From Lachnospiraceae bacterium V9D3004 (lineage in GTDB: Bacteria > Bacillota > Clostridia > Lachnospirales > Lachnospiraceae): a stretch of DNA of 44,416 nt. Numbering within the stretch: position 1 is the first letter of the stretch; each line of letters opens with the position of its first letter. A model generated the notes under the pieces. The model was not told the DNA's origin. It did not search any database and saw only the letters and a program-made list of their open reading frames with translations. The translations under genes were made by a program, and so were the position numbers. The stretch is taken from contig JHWW01000019.1 of NCBI GenBank assembly GCA_000621985.1, forward strand, positions 1 through 44,416, in the 5' to 3' direction. Shown here piece by piece: positions 1 to 8,663 of the stretch.

Positions 1-102
1 TATTTCACCTACAAATATGGGTTTTCTATACTTTGTAACCCATACGATATGATACTGTAAAGAGTATATATATCCTCGACCATGCGTAACATCTTTAGGC
101 AT
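1..102 (-). CDS. tnpA: IS200/IS605 transposase TnpA, N-terminal part (runs off window)
   Basis: Reading the minus strand from the ATG at 102 gives 34 residues beginning MPKDVTHGRGYIYSLQYHIV and continuing with WVTKYRKPIF, the characteristic start of the small HUH single-strand transposase (Y1 family) that moves IS200/IS605 elements. The frame stays open to the window edge, so the HUH motif and catalytic tyrosine lie outside. The element hairpin lies just upstream, as expected for the left end of such an IS. The assignment rests on the very conserved N-terminus; whether the copy is complete cannot be seen. Confidence 0.88.
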   Translation of the reverse strand, partial: MPKDVTHGRGYIYSLQYHIVWVTKYRKPIFVGEI

Positions 103-167
103 TGAGAAATACACTGTTTATCCATATTTAAATTATACCATATGATTATGCTTTTTACAAGAAAAAT

Positions 168-207
168 GCCGCCTAACTCACGACTAAAGTCACAAGTGTG
201 CGGCGGC
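168..207. repeat. IS200/IS605 end hairpin
   Basis: GCCGCC at 168-173 is matched by GGCGGC at 202-207, with an inner GACT-AA-AGTC hairpin and a TCAC/GTG(A)-type flank. This imperfect palindrome sits between the tnpA start and the neighbouring gene. It fits the subterminal hairpin that TnpA recognises at the end of these elements. The exact cleavage site, probably between 208 and 243, is not resolved. Confidence 0.7.
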
Positions 208-243
208 TAGTTATCAACTTAATTACCTAAGTACGTTAATTTC

Positions 244-1497
244 CTATGTCCTCTCACTTACACAAACCGTCATCTCACCATTCACTGTAAGAACACCCCA
301 TGTCTTACGGATAGCCGGTGATGCCGGCGGAATAAAATATGCAGTTTCAAGACTGTTGCTGTCAATTTTCCCAAGATTTGTAATGCTGTAACCTTCAGGC
401 GAACCGAACCCGAAAAAACTTCTGCCGATAAATTCTGCCGCTTTACTTTCATATAACTCCCATGTATCCTCACTTTGCCTGCGTGCGAATAAAAAAGCAG
501 CGTCAAGCAGTGCCGGTTCAAGCTCAGAATAACAACTAAGTACAAGATTCAATTTTCGGGGATCTGCCATGATTTTTATTATCTTCTTATGAATTCTCTT
601 TGACAGAGCAATCTCATCCTTGCATTTTTTCTTCATTACAACACTGAAAGCCGTAGAATAATTGCCCATTGCACCTTTATTATATATATCAAGCTTAGAT
701 CTCAGATCGCTTGCAATTATAACTTTACTTGTATCCTCTTCGATCATCATACGGGCGATAAGCAGATCATTAACCGTTATGCCGTTAGCGTGACATAATT
801 CGATCATGGATAAGCATGAAGTCTCATCATAGGGTTGAACCGAATGCTTCACACGGTTTTTCTTCATATACGAATCTGCATATGAACGATATTCTTCATA
901 AGAAACCGGCTTATGCCCTTCTTTTAACCAAATGCGGTTTGCCCTTCCCACAAGAACTCTGCTTATATACGACATGTCAGTTCCCTGAGGAAGATCATCT
1001 TTTGAAGCAATGAGCCTCTCTTCAGCTTTTTCAGGTACCATGTCATTCACGTACAGATCAGCGAATTCCTTTACAAGTCCAAGCGCCCCTCTTCCATCGG
1101 TAAGCAGATGATGAAACACGAAAATGAAACAGGTTTTCTCTCCCATGTTCCATACCAGGATCTTAAGCATTCCTTCGGTATACAGATTCCATTCCTTTTC
1201 CGTTATTTTTTCATACTCATTAAAAATAACCGGTGAATACCGGTCATTTATCATATCACTGTAATAACGCACTTCAACTTTTGACTGCCCGGTAACATTA
1301 TAATAATATCTGTTACCTTCCTCTTCATATCCTAGAAGTGCACATAAAAAAGGATGAGCATCCGACAAAGCCTTTACAGTATCATCAATGCGATTTTTGT
1401 CATATACTCTGTTAACAATCCCTGTAATTCCATAACACATACCGGGGCACATCAGATGCGCCCTTTCAGTAAAAATATATTCTTTGTTACCATTCAT
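244..1497 (-). CDS. Condensation-domain / acyltransferase-like protein
   Basis: A 417-residue stand-alone protein of the chloramphenicol acetyltransferase-like fold. The hallmark is FHHLLTDGRGAL near residue 128, which matches the HHxxxDG active-site motif of NRPS condensation domains, PapA-type acyltransferases and alcohol acetyltransferases; the first His-His and the Asp are present. No adenylation or carrier domain is next to it, so it probably acylates a small molecule or a lipid rather than serving an NRPS line. Its start overlaps the stop of the upstream diguanylate cyclase by four bases (ATGA), so it is the last gene of a three-gene operon with two GGDEF proteins. Substrate unknown. 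The IS element sits directly downstream of its stop. Confidence 0.72.
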   Translation of the reverse strand: MNGNKEYIFTERAHLMCPGMCYGITGIVNRVYDKNRIDDTVKALSDAHPFLCALLGYEEEGNRYYYNVTGQSKVEVRYYSDMINDRYSPVIFNEYEKITEKEWNLYTEGMLKILVWNMGEKTCFIFVFHHLLTDGRGALGLVKEFADLYVNDMVPEKAEERLIASKDDLPQGTDMSYISRVLVGRANRIWLKEGHKPVSYEEYRSYADSYMKKNRVKHSVQPYDETSCLSMIELCHANGITVNDLLIARMMIEEDTSKVIIASDLRSKLDIYNKGAMGNYSTAFSVVMKKKCKDEIALSKRIHKKIIKIMADPRKLNLVLSCYSELEPALLDAAFLFARRQSEDTWELYESKAAEFIGRSFFGFGSPEGYSITNLGKIDSNSLETAYFIPPASPAIRKTWGVLTVNGEMTVCVSERT

Positions 1498-2633
1498 CGT
1501 CTTCTGTCTTTTCCTGTCTCTTTATAATACAAACTTTTGTCTTTATACATCTTTTGTTCAGCTTCACGCACCATATCGAGAATATTTTCACTTTCACGAT
1601 ATACAAAACCAAACGCGGCAATCCGGTTACGGCTGTATATAACATCGCGAAAAGCCTCCATTCTCTTCTCAACATCGTCATGATTCAATGAAGTAAATGA
1701 AACAACGAACTCATCACCGCTTATTCTGAAGATATCTCCATCCTTAAAATTCTCTGTAAGAAGATCGGCGAATTCCATGATCAGTTTATCTCCTGCTGCA
1801 TGACCGAAGGTATCATTGGTATATTTCAAAGAATTAAGATCGAAGAATGCAACAACTCTTCCCCTGTCCTGACTGTTATTATGCAAAAACTCATCAAACG
1901 AACGGCGGTTTTTCAAGCCTGTTAATGAATCGGTTCTGGACACTTCGTTAGTGATCTTCTCGCGAAGTTCAGCTTCTGCGATGGTCTGAACCTGAATGGT
2001 TACATATATTATCAATAATGATGCAGCACCGGTAGCATATGTAAAATCAGGTATACCAAATAACATAACACCTAACGCAAAAATAAATGGGAAAAAAAGA
2101 TATGTGCAAAGACTCAAAACCAATCTCATTGACAATTCTTTTCTGTGTTTGATCAGTATATAAGAAAGATAAACCATGTAAAGCAACGTTAAAATATACA
2201 CAGTAACATGCCATTCTCCGGGTTGAAATTCATGATCAACGATCACAAACAGCTTTTCATTAACAGTTCCCACAATAAGCATGATTATGTTAAAAACAGA
2301 CAGGCCTGAAAAAACATTAAGCGTCCTGTAAGACACATATATCTTTTCACGCACAACCGATATAACGTAATACGAAAACATAACAATAACCGGCACGATC
2401 AGAATATAAGGTAACAGGTTCAATACCTTAAGCAGTGTATCATTATCCGTTACACCGTCTACCATATAACTTATCGCATCGAACGGAATAGCGATTATTA
2501 TACAGATCAACATTATAATAAATAATTTGGTAGACTGCTTTCGATTGCTCTTAGAACTGATAAGAGCACCCAAAAGAGTAATACGCATAAATATAAGACT
2601 TAAAAAATCAGCAGCAATAATATAATCGTTCAT
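1494..2633 (-). CDS. Membrane diguanylate cyclase (7-8 TM + GGDEF)
   Basis: 379 residues. The first ~215 are a run of hydrophobic segments separated by short charged loops. After a short coiled linker comes a GGDEF domain starting at DSLTGLKNRR (about 235-244). The active loop reads RISGDEFVV (SGDEF at 305-309), a variant tolerated in active cyclases; the FDLNSLKYTND substrate/metal segment is intact. No RxxD inhibitory site is visible five residues upstream of SGDEF. Expected role: makes cyclic di-GMP in response to a signal sensed in or at the membrane. It follows another GGDEF gene by 21 bp and overlaps the acyltransferase gene. An AGGAGG ribosome site precedes the ATG. Confidence 0.88.
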   Translation of the reverse strand: MNDYIIAADFLSLIFMRITLLGALISSKSNRKQSTKLFIIMLICIIIAIPFDAISYMVDGVTDNDTLLKVLNLLPYILIVPVIVMFSYYVISVVREKIYVSYRTLNVFSGLSVFNIIMLIVGTVNEKLFVIVDHEFQPGEWHVTVYILTLLYMVYLSYILIKHRKELSMRLVLSLCTYLFFPFIFALGVMLFGIPDFTYATGAASLLIIYVTIQVQTIAEAELREKITNEVSRTDSLTGLKNRRSFDEFLHNNSQDRGRVVAFFDLNSLKYTNDTFGHAAGDKLIMEFADLLTENFKDGDIFRISGDEFVVSFTSLNHDDVEKRMEAFRDVIYSRNRIAAFGFVYRESENILDMVREAEQKMYKDKSLYYKETGKDRRR

Positions 2634-2654
2634 TAAGCCTCCTACACAAAAAAA

Positions 2655-4685
2655 TTAATCATGTCGCTCATCTGCACGTATCGCTTTAAGCTTCTGCTTA
2701 TCAGTATACATCTCTTTGTCAGCACGGTCAAATATTTCAGATACCAGGCTGTCATTATCGGGGTCATATTCTGCCATTCCGGTTGCAATTACCGGACCTT
2801 CGCCCGACCTCTGATTCTCTCTAACCTGTCCACGCAGTTTTTCCATCAACTCCTGTCTTGCAATGTAATCACTGCCACGAAGAAATACTACGAATTCATC
2901 GCCTCCCACTCTGAATACCGGACTGTGATCGAATATTTCACAAAGAAGCTTCGCTGATGCTTTGATATATTCATCGCCCGCCACATGACCTTTAGTATCA
3001 TTTATAATTTTCAGATTATTAGCATCACTTACGACAAGTGCGAATGGCAGATAATCCATTCCGTTGTCGATATTTGTCTGTACCGATTTCTCAAGTTCTC
3101 TGTAAGCGGTCTTATTCTTTGTTCCGGTCAACTCATCACGTCTTGCCAATTCTTTTTCGGTATTCAGCGCTTTCAGATGCTGTTTTTCTTTCTTAACTTC
3201 CGCGTCGATATTCTCAATTCCAATGATGAAGTGAGTTCCATCACCTGTTTTACGCGCTGTCATCCTGAAATAATTCAGACTTTCATCCACCACAAGGCGA
3301 AAATCAATACTGTATCTTTTACGATTTTCCAATGAAGTGATCATGTGATCCTTATCAAGGAATTCGATAACAAGATCACGGTCACTCTTGTGAACGATCT
3401 GAGATATATCTTTCAGTGAGTCACCGAAAAAATCATCTCCGGCTTTTCTGCTCTCAAGTTGTCCGTACATACTGTTGGATTCGTAACTGACATATTCAGA
3501 ACCTTCTGCATCCACATAATATATCACATCATAGTTGGAAGCAAGGCTTTCTGCTATCTGACTGAATGTTATATGCTTCTTCTGATTCTCCAGACGCATA
3601 TTTTCAGCCGTTATAACATCATCTATATCCTTATCATACAAAACGAGATGCCTGTCATCATTGGCACGCATCACGGTAAAACGAAAATACTTCGCCTCAT
3701 CTCCTACCATGATCCTGTATTTGTATGAAAATGATCTCTTTCCTTCCAGATTCTTTAACATGGTCTCTTTGTAATACAAACTCTTCGCAAAATCTCTGTC
3801 ATCCGGATGAGCATACTTCATGGCATTATCCCTGGTCTCTGCAAAGAAATCCTTGCCTGCAGCAGGCACGTTCATTGCCTCATATTCTTTGCTCGCAGAG
3901 AATTCACGATATTCTCCGGTATCCAGATCAATGTAATACATTGCTTCATAATCCTCTGCAAGAACAGTAGCGATATGATCATATATCTCTTTTTCCTTCT
4001 TCTCGCCCGCTTCAACAAAAGAATGTACCACACATACTCCTATTATAAGACCCATAGCGTAGAAAGGAAACATTGGATTAACGATCTGTAATATTAAGAA
4101 CACTTCCATTACAAGACTTGTAAGTCCCACTGCAATGTATCGCGGCTTCTCATAGCTGTTAGCCTTACGGGCTATATACAGCATATATGTCGAAGTGACC
4201 ATATACAATACGATCTGAAGGATAAATGCGATATATCTTCCGGGTTCACCAATATATTCATGATCCGAATTAAATGAAAAAATAAACGGATAAAAGCGAT
4301 TGATCATAAGATATATAAGACCAAGTGTGAACATGGTCCATACGGCATAAAGCATCACTCTGCTTCGCAAACCTCTCTTATCAAGATAGGCAACAATGTA
4401 ACGTATCCATGTCAACATTGTCAAAAACATAAATATGAAATAAAGTATTGTATCAGTATATATGGCAGGAAACAGCTCAGGAATATCGTGATGGTCGTAA
4501 AGAAGTCCCCACGCTATATCAACTACATAATAACAGATCCCCGCTATAAGAAAACAAGTGTATCGTAACGCAGCCTGTTGTCCAGGTTCTCTGTTTCCTC
4601 GGGCAATACTGAAATTATTAAATAATTCTCTATTAATAATGATATGCAATATCAGTGCAAGTATACCTACGGTTGAGTAATACAT
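2655..4685 (-). CDS. Membrane sensor diguanylate cyclase (TM + two PAS-like + GGDEF)
   Basis: 676 residues. An N-terminal membrane region (about 1-230) is followed by two similar cytoplasmic domains (about 240-365 and 375-505). Both carry AEDYEAMYYIDLDTGEY / ASNYDVIYYVDAEGSEY-type starts and RMxVxDExxYFRxT-type ends, consistent with tandem PAS-fold sensors. GGDEF begins at RRDELTGTKNK (about 527) and has a canonical RVGGDEFVV loop (GGDEF at 594-598). Expected to synthesise cyclic di-GMP. It is first in an operon with a second cyclase and a condensation-like enzyme. AGGAGG precedes the ATG. The two sensor repeats look like an internal duplication; their ligand is unknown. Confidence 0.88.
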   Translation of the reverse strand: MYYSTVGILALILHIIINRELFNNFSIARGNREPGQQAALRYTCFLIAGICYYVVDIAWGLLYDHHDIPELFPAIYTDTILYFIFMFLTMLTWIRYIVAYLDKRGLRSRVMLYAVWTMFTLGLIYLMINRFYPFIFSFNSDHEYIGEPGRYIAFILQIVLYMVTSTYMLYIARKANSYEKPRYIAVGLTSLVMEVFLILQIVNPMFPFYAMGLIIGVCVVHSFVEAGEKKEKEIYDHIATVLAEDYEAMYYIDLDTGEYREFSASKEYEAMNVPAAGKDFFAETRDNAMKYAHPDDRDFAKSLYYKETMLKNLEGKRSFSYKYRIMVGDEAKYFRFTVMRANDDRHLVLYDKDIDDVITAENMRLENQKKHITFSQIAESLASNYDVIYYVDAEGSEYVSYESNSMYGQLESRKAGDDFFGDSLKDISQIVHKSDRDLVIEFLDKDHMITSLENRKRYSIDFRLVVDESLNYFRMTARKTGDGTHFIIGIENIDAEVKKEKQHLKALNTEKELARRDELTGTKNKTAYRELEKSVQTNIDNGMDYLPFALVVSDANNLKIINDTKGHVAGDEYIKASAKLLCEIFDHSPVFRVGGDEFVVFLRGSDYIARQELMEKLRGQVRENQRSGEGPVIATGMAEYDPDNDSLVSEIFDRADKEMYTDKQKLKAIRADERHD

Positions 4686-4719
4686 GCTTTATCTCAAGCC
4701 TCCTGTTACACGCTTTCTT

Positions 4720-5262
4720 CTACTCTCCCACCAGACAGACAGTCCTGTAATCATGTTCCACAGCGGGAAGAAACTTATTGATCACATCTTCGGTACGCAT
4801 CTTAAGACTCGATGTATTCACACATGGATGGCATCCGAGATACTCATCTTTCAACACATCTTCATCGATCAACAATTGTACTACGTGATCTTTGTCATTC
4901 ATCAGCCCCATAATACTGACGGATCCGGGCTCAATATCAAGATATTTTAACATATCCTCCGCGTCTGCAAAAGAAAGCCTGGCAGAGTTGATCTGTGCCG
5001 ACAGTTCCTTAGTCTTGAACTTCTTTTCACCCGGCATCATCAGGAGATAAAATGCTGTCTTCTGCCTGTTGCATAGGAACAGATTCTTACAGATCACAAC
5101 ACCAAGTATTCTGTCAACCTCATTGCATGCCTCCATGGTATCCGTCTTCTCATGATCAGTTCTTTTATATTCAATCCCAAGCGAATCAAGAAGGTCGTAA
5201 GTACGTACTTCACGCGCCAAACGTCCTTCAGCATTCTCCGGTCTTCCGTCTAAAAGCTCCAT
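4720..5262 (-). CDS. YbaK/ProX-type aminoacyl-tRNA deacylase
   Basis: 180 residues from the ATG at 5262. That start is preferred over the upstream in-frame one at 5322 because AGAGGA lies about 9 nt before it and the earlier 20 codons are a lysine-rich low-complexity stretch. The protein has the ProX/PrdX layout: LLDSLGIEYKRTDHE at the N-terminus, VVICKNLFLCNRQ with the conserved catalytic-type lysine, LSFADAEDMLKYLDIEPGSVS and the C-terminal HPCVNTSSL block. Relatives hydrolyse Ala-tRNA(Pro) in trans to prevent proline mistranslation. It is monocistronic with a TATAAT-like -10 at 5351-5356. The next gene upstream, the amidase, is separate. Confidence 0.85.
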   Translation of the reverse strand: MELLDGRPENAEGRLAREVRTYDLLDSLGIEYKRTDHEKTDTMEACNEVDRILGVVICKNLFLCNRQKTAFYLLMMPGEKKFKTKELSAQINSARLSFADAEDMLKYLDIEPGSVSIMGLMNDKDHVVQLLIDEDVLKDEYLGCHPCVNTSSLKMRTEDVINKFLPAVEHDYRTVCLVGE

Positions 5263-5350
5263 ATATGATATTCCTCTTTTTTTTCTGTTTTTGTATTTTG
5301 ATTTCTTGTAATACTTTAACAAATCCCCTTATTTTTGTACTTCGAAGAGC

Positions 5351-5356
5351 ATTATA
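5351..5356 (-). promoter_or_regulatory. -10 box upstream of the ProX-type gene
   Basis: The minus strand reads TATAAT here, about 90 nt before the chosen ATG. No convincing -35 box is seen at 17 bp, so only the -10 is proposed. The A/T-rich leader between it and the gene has no clear riboswitch fold. Confidence 0.4.
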
Positions 5357-5398
5357 ACACATTTACACACATTATGCTTCTTTATTTTTCCATAATTA

Positions 5399-6253
5399 TC
5401 AATTAATTACATCCTTTACACTGATATCGGATAATATACCATACTTTTCGGGATGCCTGTACTTATCTCCCATTATATCCTTACTTCTGTGCTTTTTTAG
5501 CTTATCCAGATCAAGCTCTGCCACATATACTCCCGGCGTTCCCGGTGCTTCAAATACACACATATCCGCAACACCGGCTTCCTCCTGCCACGGAACTCCG
5601 TCAAAAAGAGTCGATCTTCCGTTGCAGTCCGGGTGTCCCTCGGGATAATTGCAGGTAGCTACAGCAACCATATTCTCATAAGCTCTCGTTCTGAGTGCCG
5701 ATAATCTGTTGATCTCCATCGGGCAGGCATTCGGCGCAAGTATCAGTTCCGCACCTTTTAACATAAGGATCCTTGCACTCTCAGGGAACTCTCTGTCAAA
5801 ACAGATCATTGATCCAATCTTAACCGTCCCTTCACCGATATCAAGGTCGGCCACATAGAAATCATCACCTTCCGCCAATACTTTCTCGGCATCAAAAGCG
5901 CATGTATGCACCTTTGAATAATGCAGGATTTCCTTACCATATCTGTCAAAATAAATGACGGAATTAAGCGGACGCGGATCATTTGCTTCCAAAAAAGTTA
6001 TACCGACAGCCATCTGCAATTTGGCCGTAAGTTCACGGAATTCACATATAAAATCACTGTCCTTTTTTATAGCCAGATCATTCAGTTTTTTCTCGTCCTG
6101 AGGAATATAATAACCGGTACTCCACATTTCAGGAAAAAGTGCTATATCCGCCCCCTTTTCCTTTGCTTCGAAACATGCTTTTTTTCCTATCTCAAGATTC
6201 TCTTCGAGATCATTTCCCGGAAGAAGTTGTATATATGCTATCTTAATCTTCAT
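5399..6253 (-). CDS. Carbon-nitrogen hydrolase (nitrilase superfamily)
   Basis: 284 residues, full length for the family. The catalytic triad is visible: Glu in ALFPEMWSTGYY (about residue 43), Lys in LHYSKVH, and Cys in MICFDREFPESARIL. The downstream ELILAPNACPM and TRAYENMVAVATCNYPEG blocks are those of amidase/carbamoylase-type members rather than true nitrilases. It probably hydrolyses a small amide or N-carbamoyl compound in the cytoplasm; the substrate cannot be told from sequence. A GAAAGGAAAG ribosome site precedes the ATG. No operon partner overlaps it. Confidence 0.85.
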   Translation of the reverse strand: MKIKIAYIQLLPGNDLEENLEIGKKACFEAKEKGADIALFPEMWSTGYYIPQDEKKLNDLAIKKDSDFICEFRELTAKLQMAVGITFLEANDPRPLNSVIYFDRYGKEILHYSKVHTCAFDAEKVLAEGDDFYVADLDIGEGTVKIGSMICFDREFPESARILMLKGAELILAPNACPMEINRLSALRTRAYENMVAVATCNYPEGHPDCNGRSTLFDGVPWQEEAGVADMCVFEAPGTPGVYVAELDLDKLKKHRSKDIMGDKYRHPEKYGILSDISVKDVIN

Positions 6254-6366
6254 ATTTTCCGCTTTCCTTTCTTCAACAACGCCGGTGCCGCGTAATGCTT
6301 AACTTCAATCATATAATTATATCCTTATATAATGCTGTCTGCAAGAGAAAACATATCTCCCATCTC

Positions 6367-6699
6367 TTAACCTTCCAGATACTCTACAACCGGATCGATG
6401 AACTTTATGTCAGATATATCGTAGGATGAAGATATCATCTCTGCCATAGTCTTTTCAGCCTCTGTTGCATCTTTCTTTTTCTTAAGTGCACCCACGAACA
6501 TCTTCATGGCTAATCTTGATGGAGCATTCATTTTCTCATAATTGAATCCGCCCTGACAATAAAATGCCCTGATATACTGTCTCTGTTCGTCCGTAAGCAT
6601 ATTTTGCAGTGTCACTTCAACATCCGGATTATCTGCGATCCACTCCGCATATTTTTTTGTAAATCCTGTTTGAGATGTATATATTATCAGTGTTTTCAT
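6367..6699 (-). pseudogene. Flavodoxin-domain protein with internal deletion
   Basis: 110 residues. The first 19 (MKTLIIYTSQTGFTKKYAE) are the beta-strand and FMN-phosphate loop (SQTGFTK) of a flavodoxin-fold protein. The remainder (PDVEVTLQNMLTDEQRQYI, then RAFYCQGGFNYEKMNAPSRL and ISSSYDISD) is the C-terminal half of a conserved ~165-residue clostridial flavodoxin family. From memory of that family, about 55-60 residues carrying the YDxxxxGGW and FCVGGSP segments around the flavin are absent, and the join WIADNPDVEV is in frame. FMN binding is therefore doubtful. It is translationally coupled to the upstream MarR gene by a four-base overlap. A very small natural variant is possible but less likely. 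Confidence 0.7.
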
Positions 6700-7175
6700 A
6701 TTTTGCTAAGATTCCTTTCCATTCTCATAATAGTTTGTATTGTGATCATAAGACTCTGTTCATCGACACCATCAAAGATACGTCCAATAATGTACCTGCT
6801 CTGTTTTCCGTTATTATCATTCTCTTCCAAAAATGCTCTTGCTGCATCCGTTACAAGAATACGCTGCTTTCTTTTATCTTTCTCATCAGTTGCAGTAGTA
6901 ATAAAACCTTTTTTTTCAAGTCTTAACAGAATCTGCTTCACATTCTGGTGAGAACTCCCCATCACATCCGACAATTCGTTAATTGTAGGCGCTTCTTTGC
7001 AGAGATTGATACATATGATCGCAAATAACTGTTTCCATGTTATCTCCTTAAAATACGCATCCGCTGCCGCCTGGTACCTGTTATCAAATGCACTCAATAG
7101 TCCAAGCAGAAACGCCTGCGGCGGCATGTCTCCGAATTCCACATTATTCATGTTCATTTCTTCATCGTAATCCAT
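6696..7175 (-). CDS. MarR-family transcriptional regulator
   Basis: 159 residues with a winged helix-turn-helix: TINELSDVMGSSHQNVKQIL (recognition region) followed by LRLEKKGFITTATDEKDKRKQRILVTDAARAF, a classic MarR wing. A GGAGGAAGTGT site precedes the ATG. It is the first gene of a two-gene unit with the flavodoxin remnant. Two palindromes overlap its promoter, pointing to autorepression. The signal is unknown; MarR-flavodoxin pairs often respond to redox or electrophile stress, but the flavodoxin here is damaged. Confidence 0.9.
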   Translation of the reverse strand: MDYDEEMNMNNVEFGDMPPQAFLLGLLSAFDNRYQAAADAYFKEITWKQLFAIICINLCKEAPTINELSDVMGSSHQNVKQILLRLEKKGFITTATDEKDKRKQRILVTDAARAFLEENDNNGKQSRYIIGRIFDGVDEQSLMITIQTIMRMERNLSKI

Positions 7176-7269
7176 ACACTTCCTCCAATCAGGTAAAATA
7201 ACACATTGGTGCGCTCGAATACCTTCATACTCTGTCGCGTATCCTTACTTTTACCACACCAAAGCAAAA

Positions 7270-7327
7270 TAGGTAACATGTTACATATATCCAAAAACAA
7301 TGTAACATATTACCTATCTCTTGTCAA
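7270..7327 (-). promoter_or_regulatory. MarR promoter with two palindromic operators
   Basis: On the minus strand TTGACA (7327-7322) is followed after 17 bp by TACATT (7304-7299). Two 17-bp boxes (7270-7286 and 7300-7316) form a near-perfect inverted pair. The left one contains the perfect palindrome GTAACATGTTAC; the right differs by one base. One box overlaps the -10 and the other lies just downstream, which fits repression of its own gene by MarR dimers. Confidence 0.75.
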
Positions 7328-7424
7328 TAATACTATTAAACATTTTTATCCGGCATATAATACTTCTTTACCAGTCTGTGATGATAAATGATCATAAAAA
7401 TCCCCCGCAATTACATCAATTTCA

Positions 7425-8639
7425 TTAATAGCCAAGGAACTGTTTCAATTCATTATCGGAAATAAGATCTTCTTTGGTCAATCCAAAGGCACTTCCGGGA
7501 ACTATATCCTGATAACGATCCAGGAATTCATCGTAAGATTCAGCATCAAAACAATATGGCGTGATAAAGAATTCTCTGCTTCCTCCCGTCACCCTGTTTC
7601 CTGCTGTAACATTTACCTTGTAGTCACCTGTCTGAAGCTTTGAAAAGACATATCTTTCAAGATTCCAACCGTGAATTTCGACATAATCAAAAGGAACGGA
7701 ATAATCAGCCACAACCGGATTTGCCCTTAGTGCAACATCCTTATAATCATACTCCACTCTTTCTATAAATTTTTCCGAAGAGTCATAATCGCATACGATA
7801 ATATCATCGTTTCCATCATTTATTCTTACAAATTCCGGGACGCCGTCGACTGGTTTTATGTCATAATGCCAGGATTCCCCGATCATATTTTTATCAAGCC
7901 ACTTATACTCTTTTTTTACATTTTCATATGCCTTGTCAAGATATACTTCAATGTCCATACCGAACTTGAATTTTACTTCAGGGTTATATTCTTTCACATT
8001 ATTAATGTCTGTTGCGTCTTTGAATTCGTTCTGATCGACCGAAGAATTCCTGTTTGATTCCTCCTCATTATGACTCTCTCTTTCACTTTCTGCCTCTGAG
8101 TCAAAGAAATCATCATCGCTTAAGGCAGTCCATGCCCACACTGCTTTCATGTTATAGCTAGCCAATGCCGGTGCATATATAAAACAGCCTTCTTTCCCTC
8201 CCGGCCACTGATCCCATCTTCCGGCTGCCAATCCACCATCAGCTAAGATCAAAAGACAATACTGTTCACTTTTTGGTAACTCACCGTTATTTAACAACTT
8301 AAATTCACTGAATTCTATGTTGTAGATGTTATCTCCGGGAGCTCCGAGATTAATAACACCGATTTCCTCATCTTCAAGACAATTCGTGAGGTCATAACGA
8401 TCGAGGGAATGCCATTTTGATACTTCACCAACATCAACAACATCCGCAGTTCCCCGTATGAATTCGCCTGACACGCTGGTTTCATCCTTATAATCGTACG
8501 GATTCCATTTCCCTGCCGTATAACGTCCGTCTTTTAATTCAAGAAGGCAGAATTCACCATACTGCGGCATATCTTCGATTTCTATATTGTGAAATTCATT
8601 AAAAGACAATCTTAGTTTTGTATGATCGCACATGAACAT
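7425..8639 (-). CDS. Acidic protein of unknown function with internal repeat
   Basis: 404 residues; I do not recognise a family. Two similar blocks, residues about 28-48 (EFCLLELKDGRYTAGKWNP) and 126-146 (QYCLLILADGGLAAGRWDQ), show an N-terminal duplication. Residues ~175-215 are a low-complexity Asp/Glu/Ser/Asn linker. The C-terminal half (~220-404) is a separate region with no obvious catalytic motif, ending in FGLTKEDLISDNELKQFLGY. No signal peptide or membrane segment. GGAGGCGG precedes the ATG. It lies between a MarR unit and a PAS-GGDEF-EAL gene, 24 bp after the latter, so it may be co-transcribed with it. The repeated DGxxAAGxW pattern may be a small beta domain, but that is a guess. 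Confidence 0.75.
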   Translation of the reverse strand: MFMCDHTKLRLSFNEFHNIEIEDMPQYGEFCLLELKDGRYTAGKWNPYDYKDETSVSGEFIRGTADVVDVGEVSKWHSLDRYDLTNCLEDEEIGVINLGAPGDNIYNIEFSEFKLLNNGELPKSEQYCLLILADGGLAAGRWDQWPGGKEGCFIYAPALASYNMKAVWAWTALSDDDFFDSEAESERESHNEEESNRNSSVDQNEFKDATDINNVKEYNPEVKFKFGMDIEVYLDKAYENVKKEYKWLDKNMIGESWHYDIKPVDGVPEFVRINDGNDDIIVCDYDSSEKFIERVEYDYKDVALRANPVVADYSVPFDYVEIHGWNLERYVFSKLQTGDYKVNVTAGNRVTGGSREFFITPYCFDAESYDEFLDRYQDIVPGSAFGLTKEDLISDNELKQFLGY

Positions 8640-8663
8640 AAACTACCGCCTCCACCGGCTTTT

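Noticed and set aside
2661-4091. Plus-strand open frames across the GGDEF genes
   Set aside because: Antisense shadows with no ribosome sites or family resemblance; the minus-strand frames contain clear domains.
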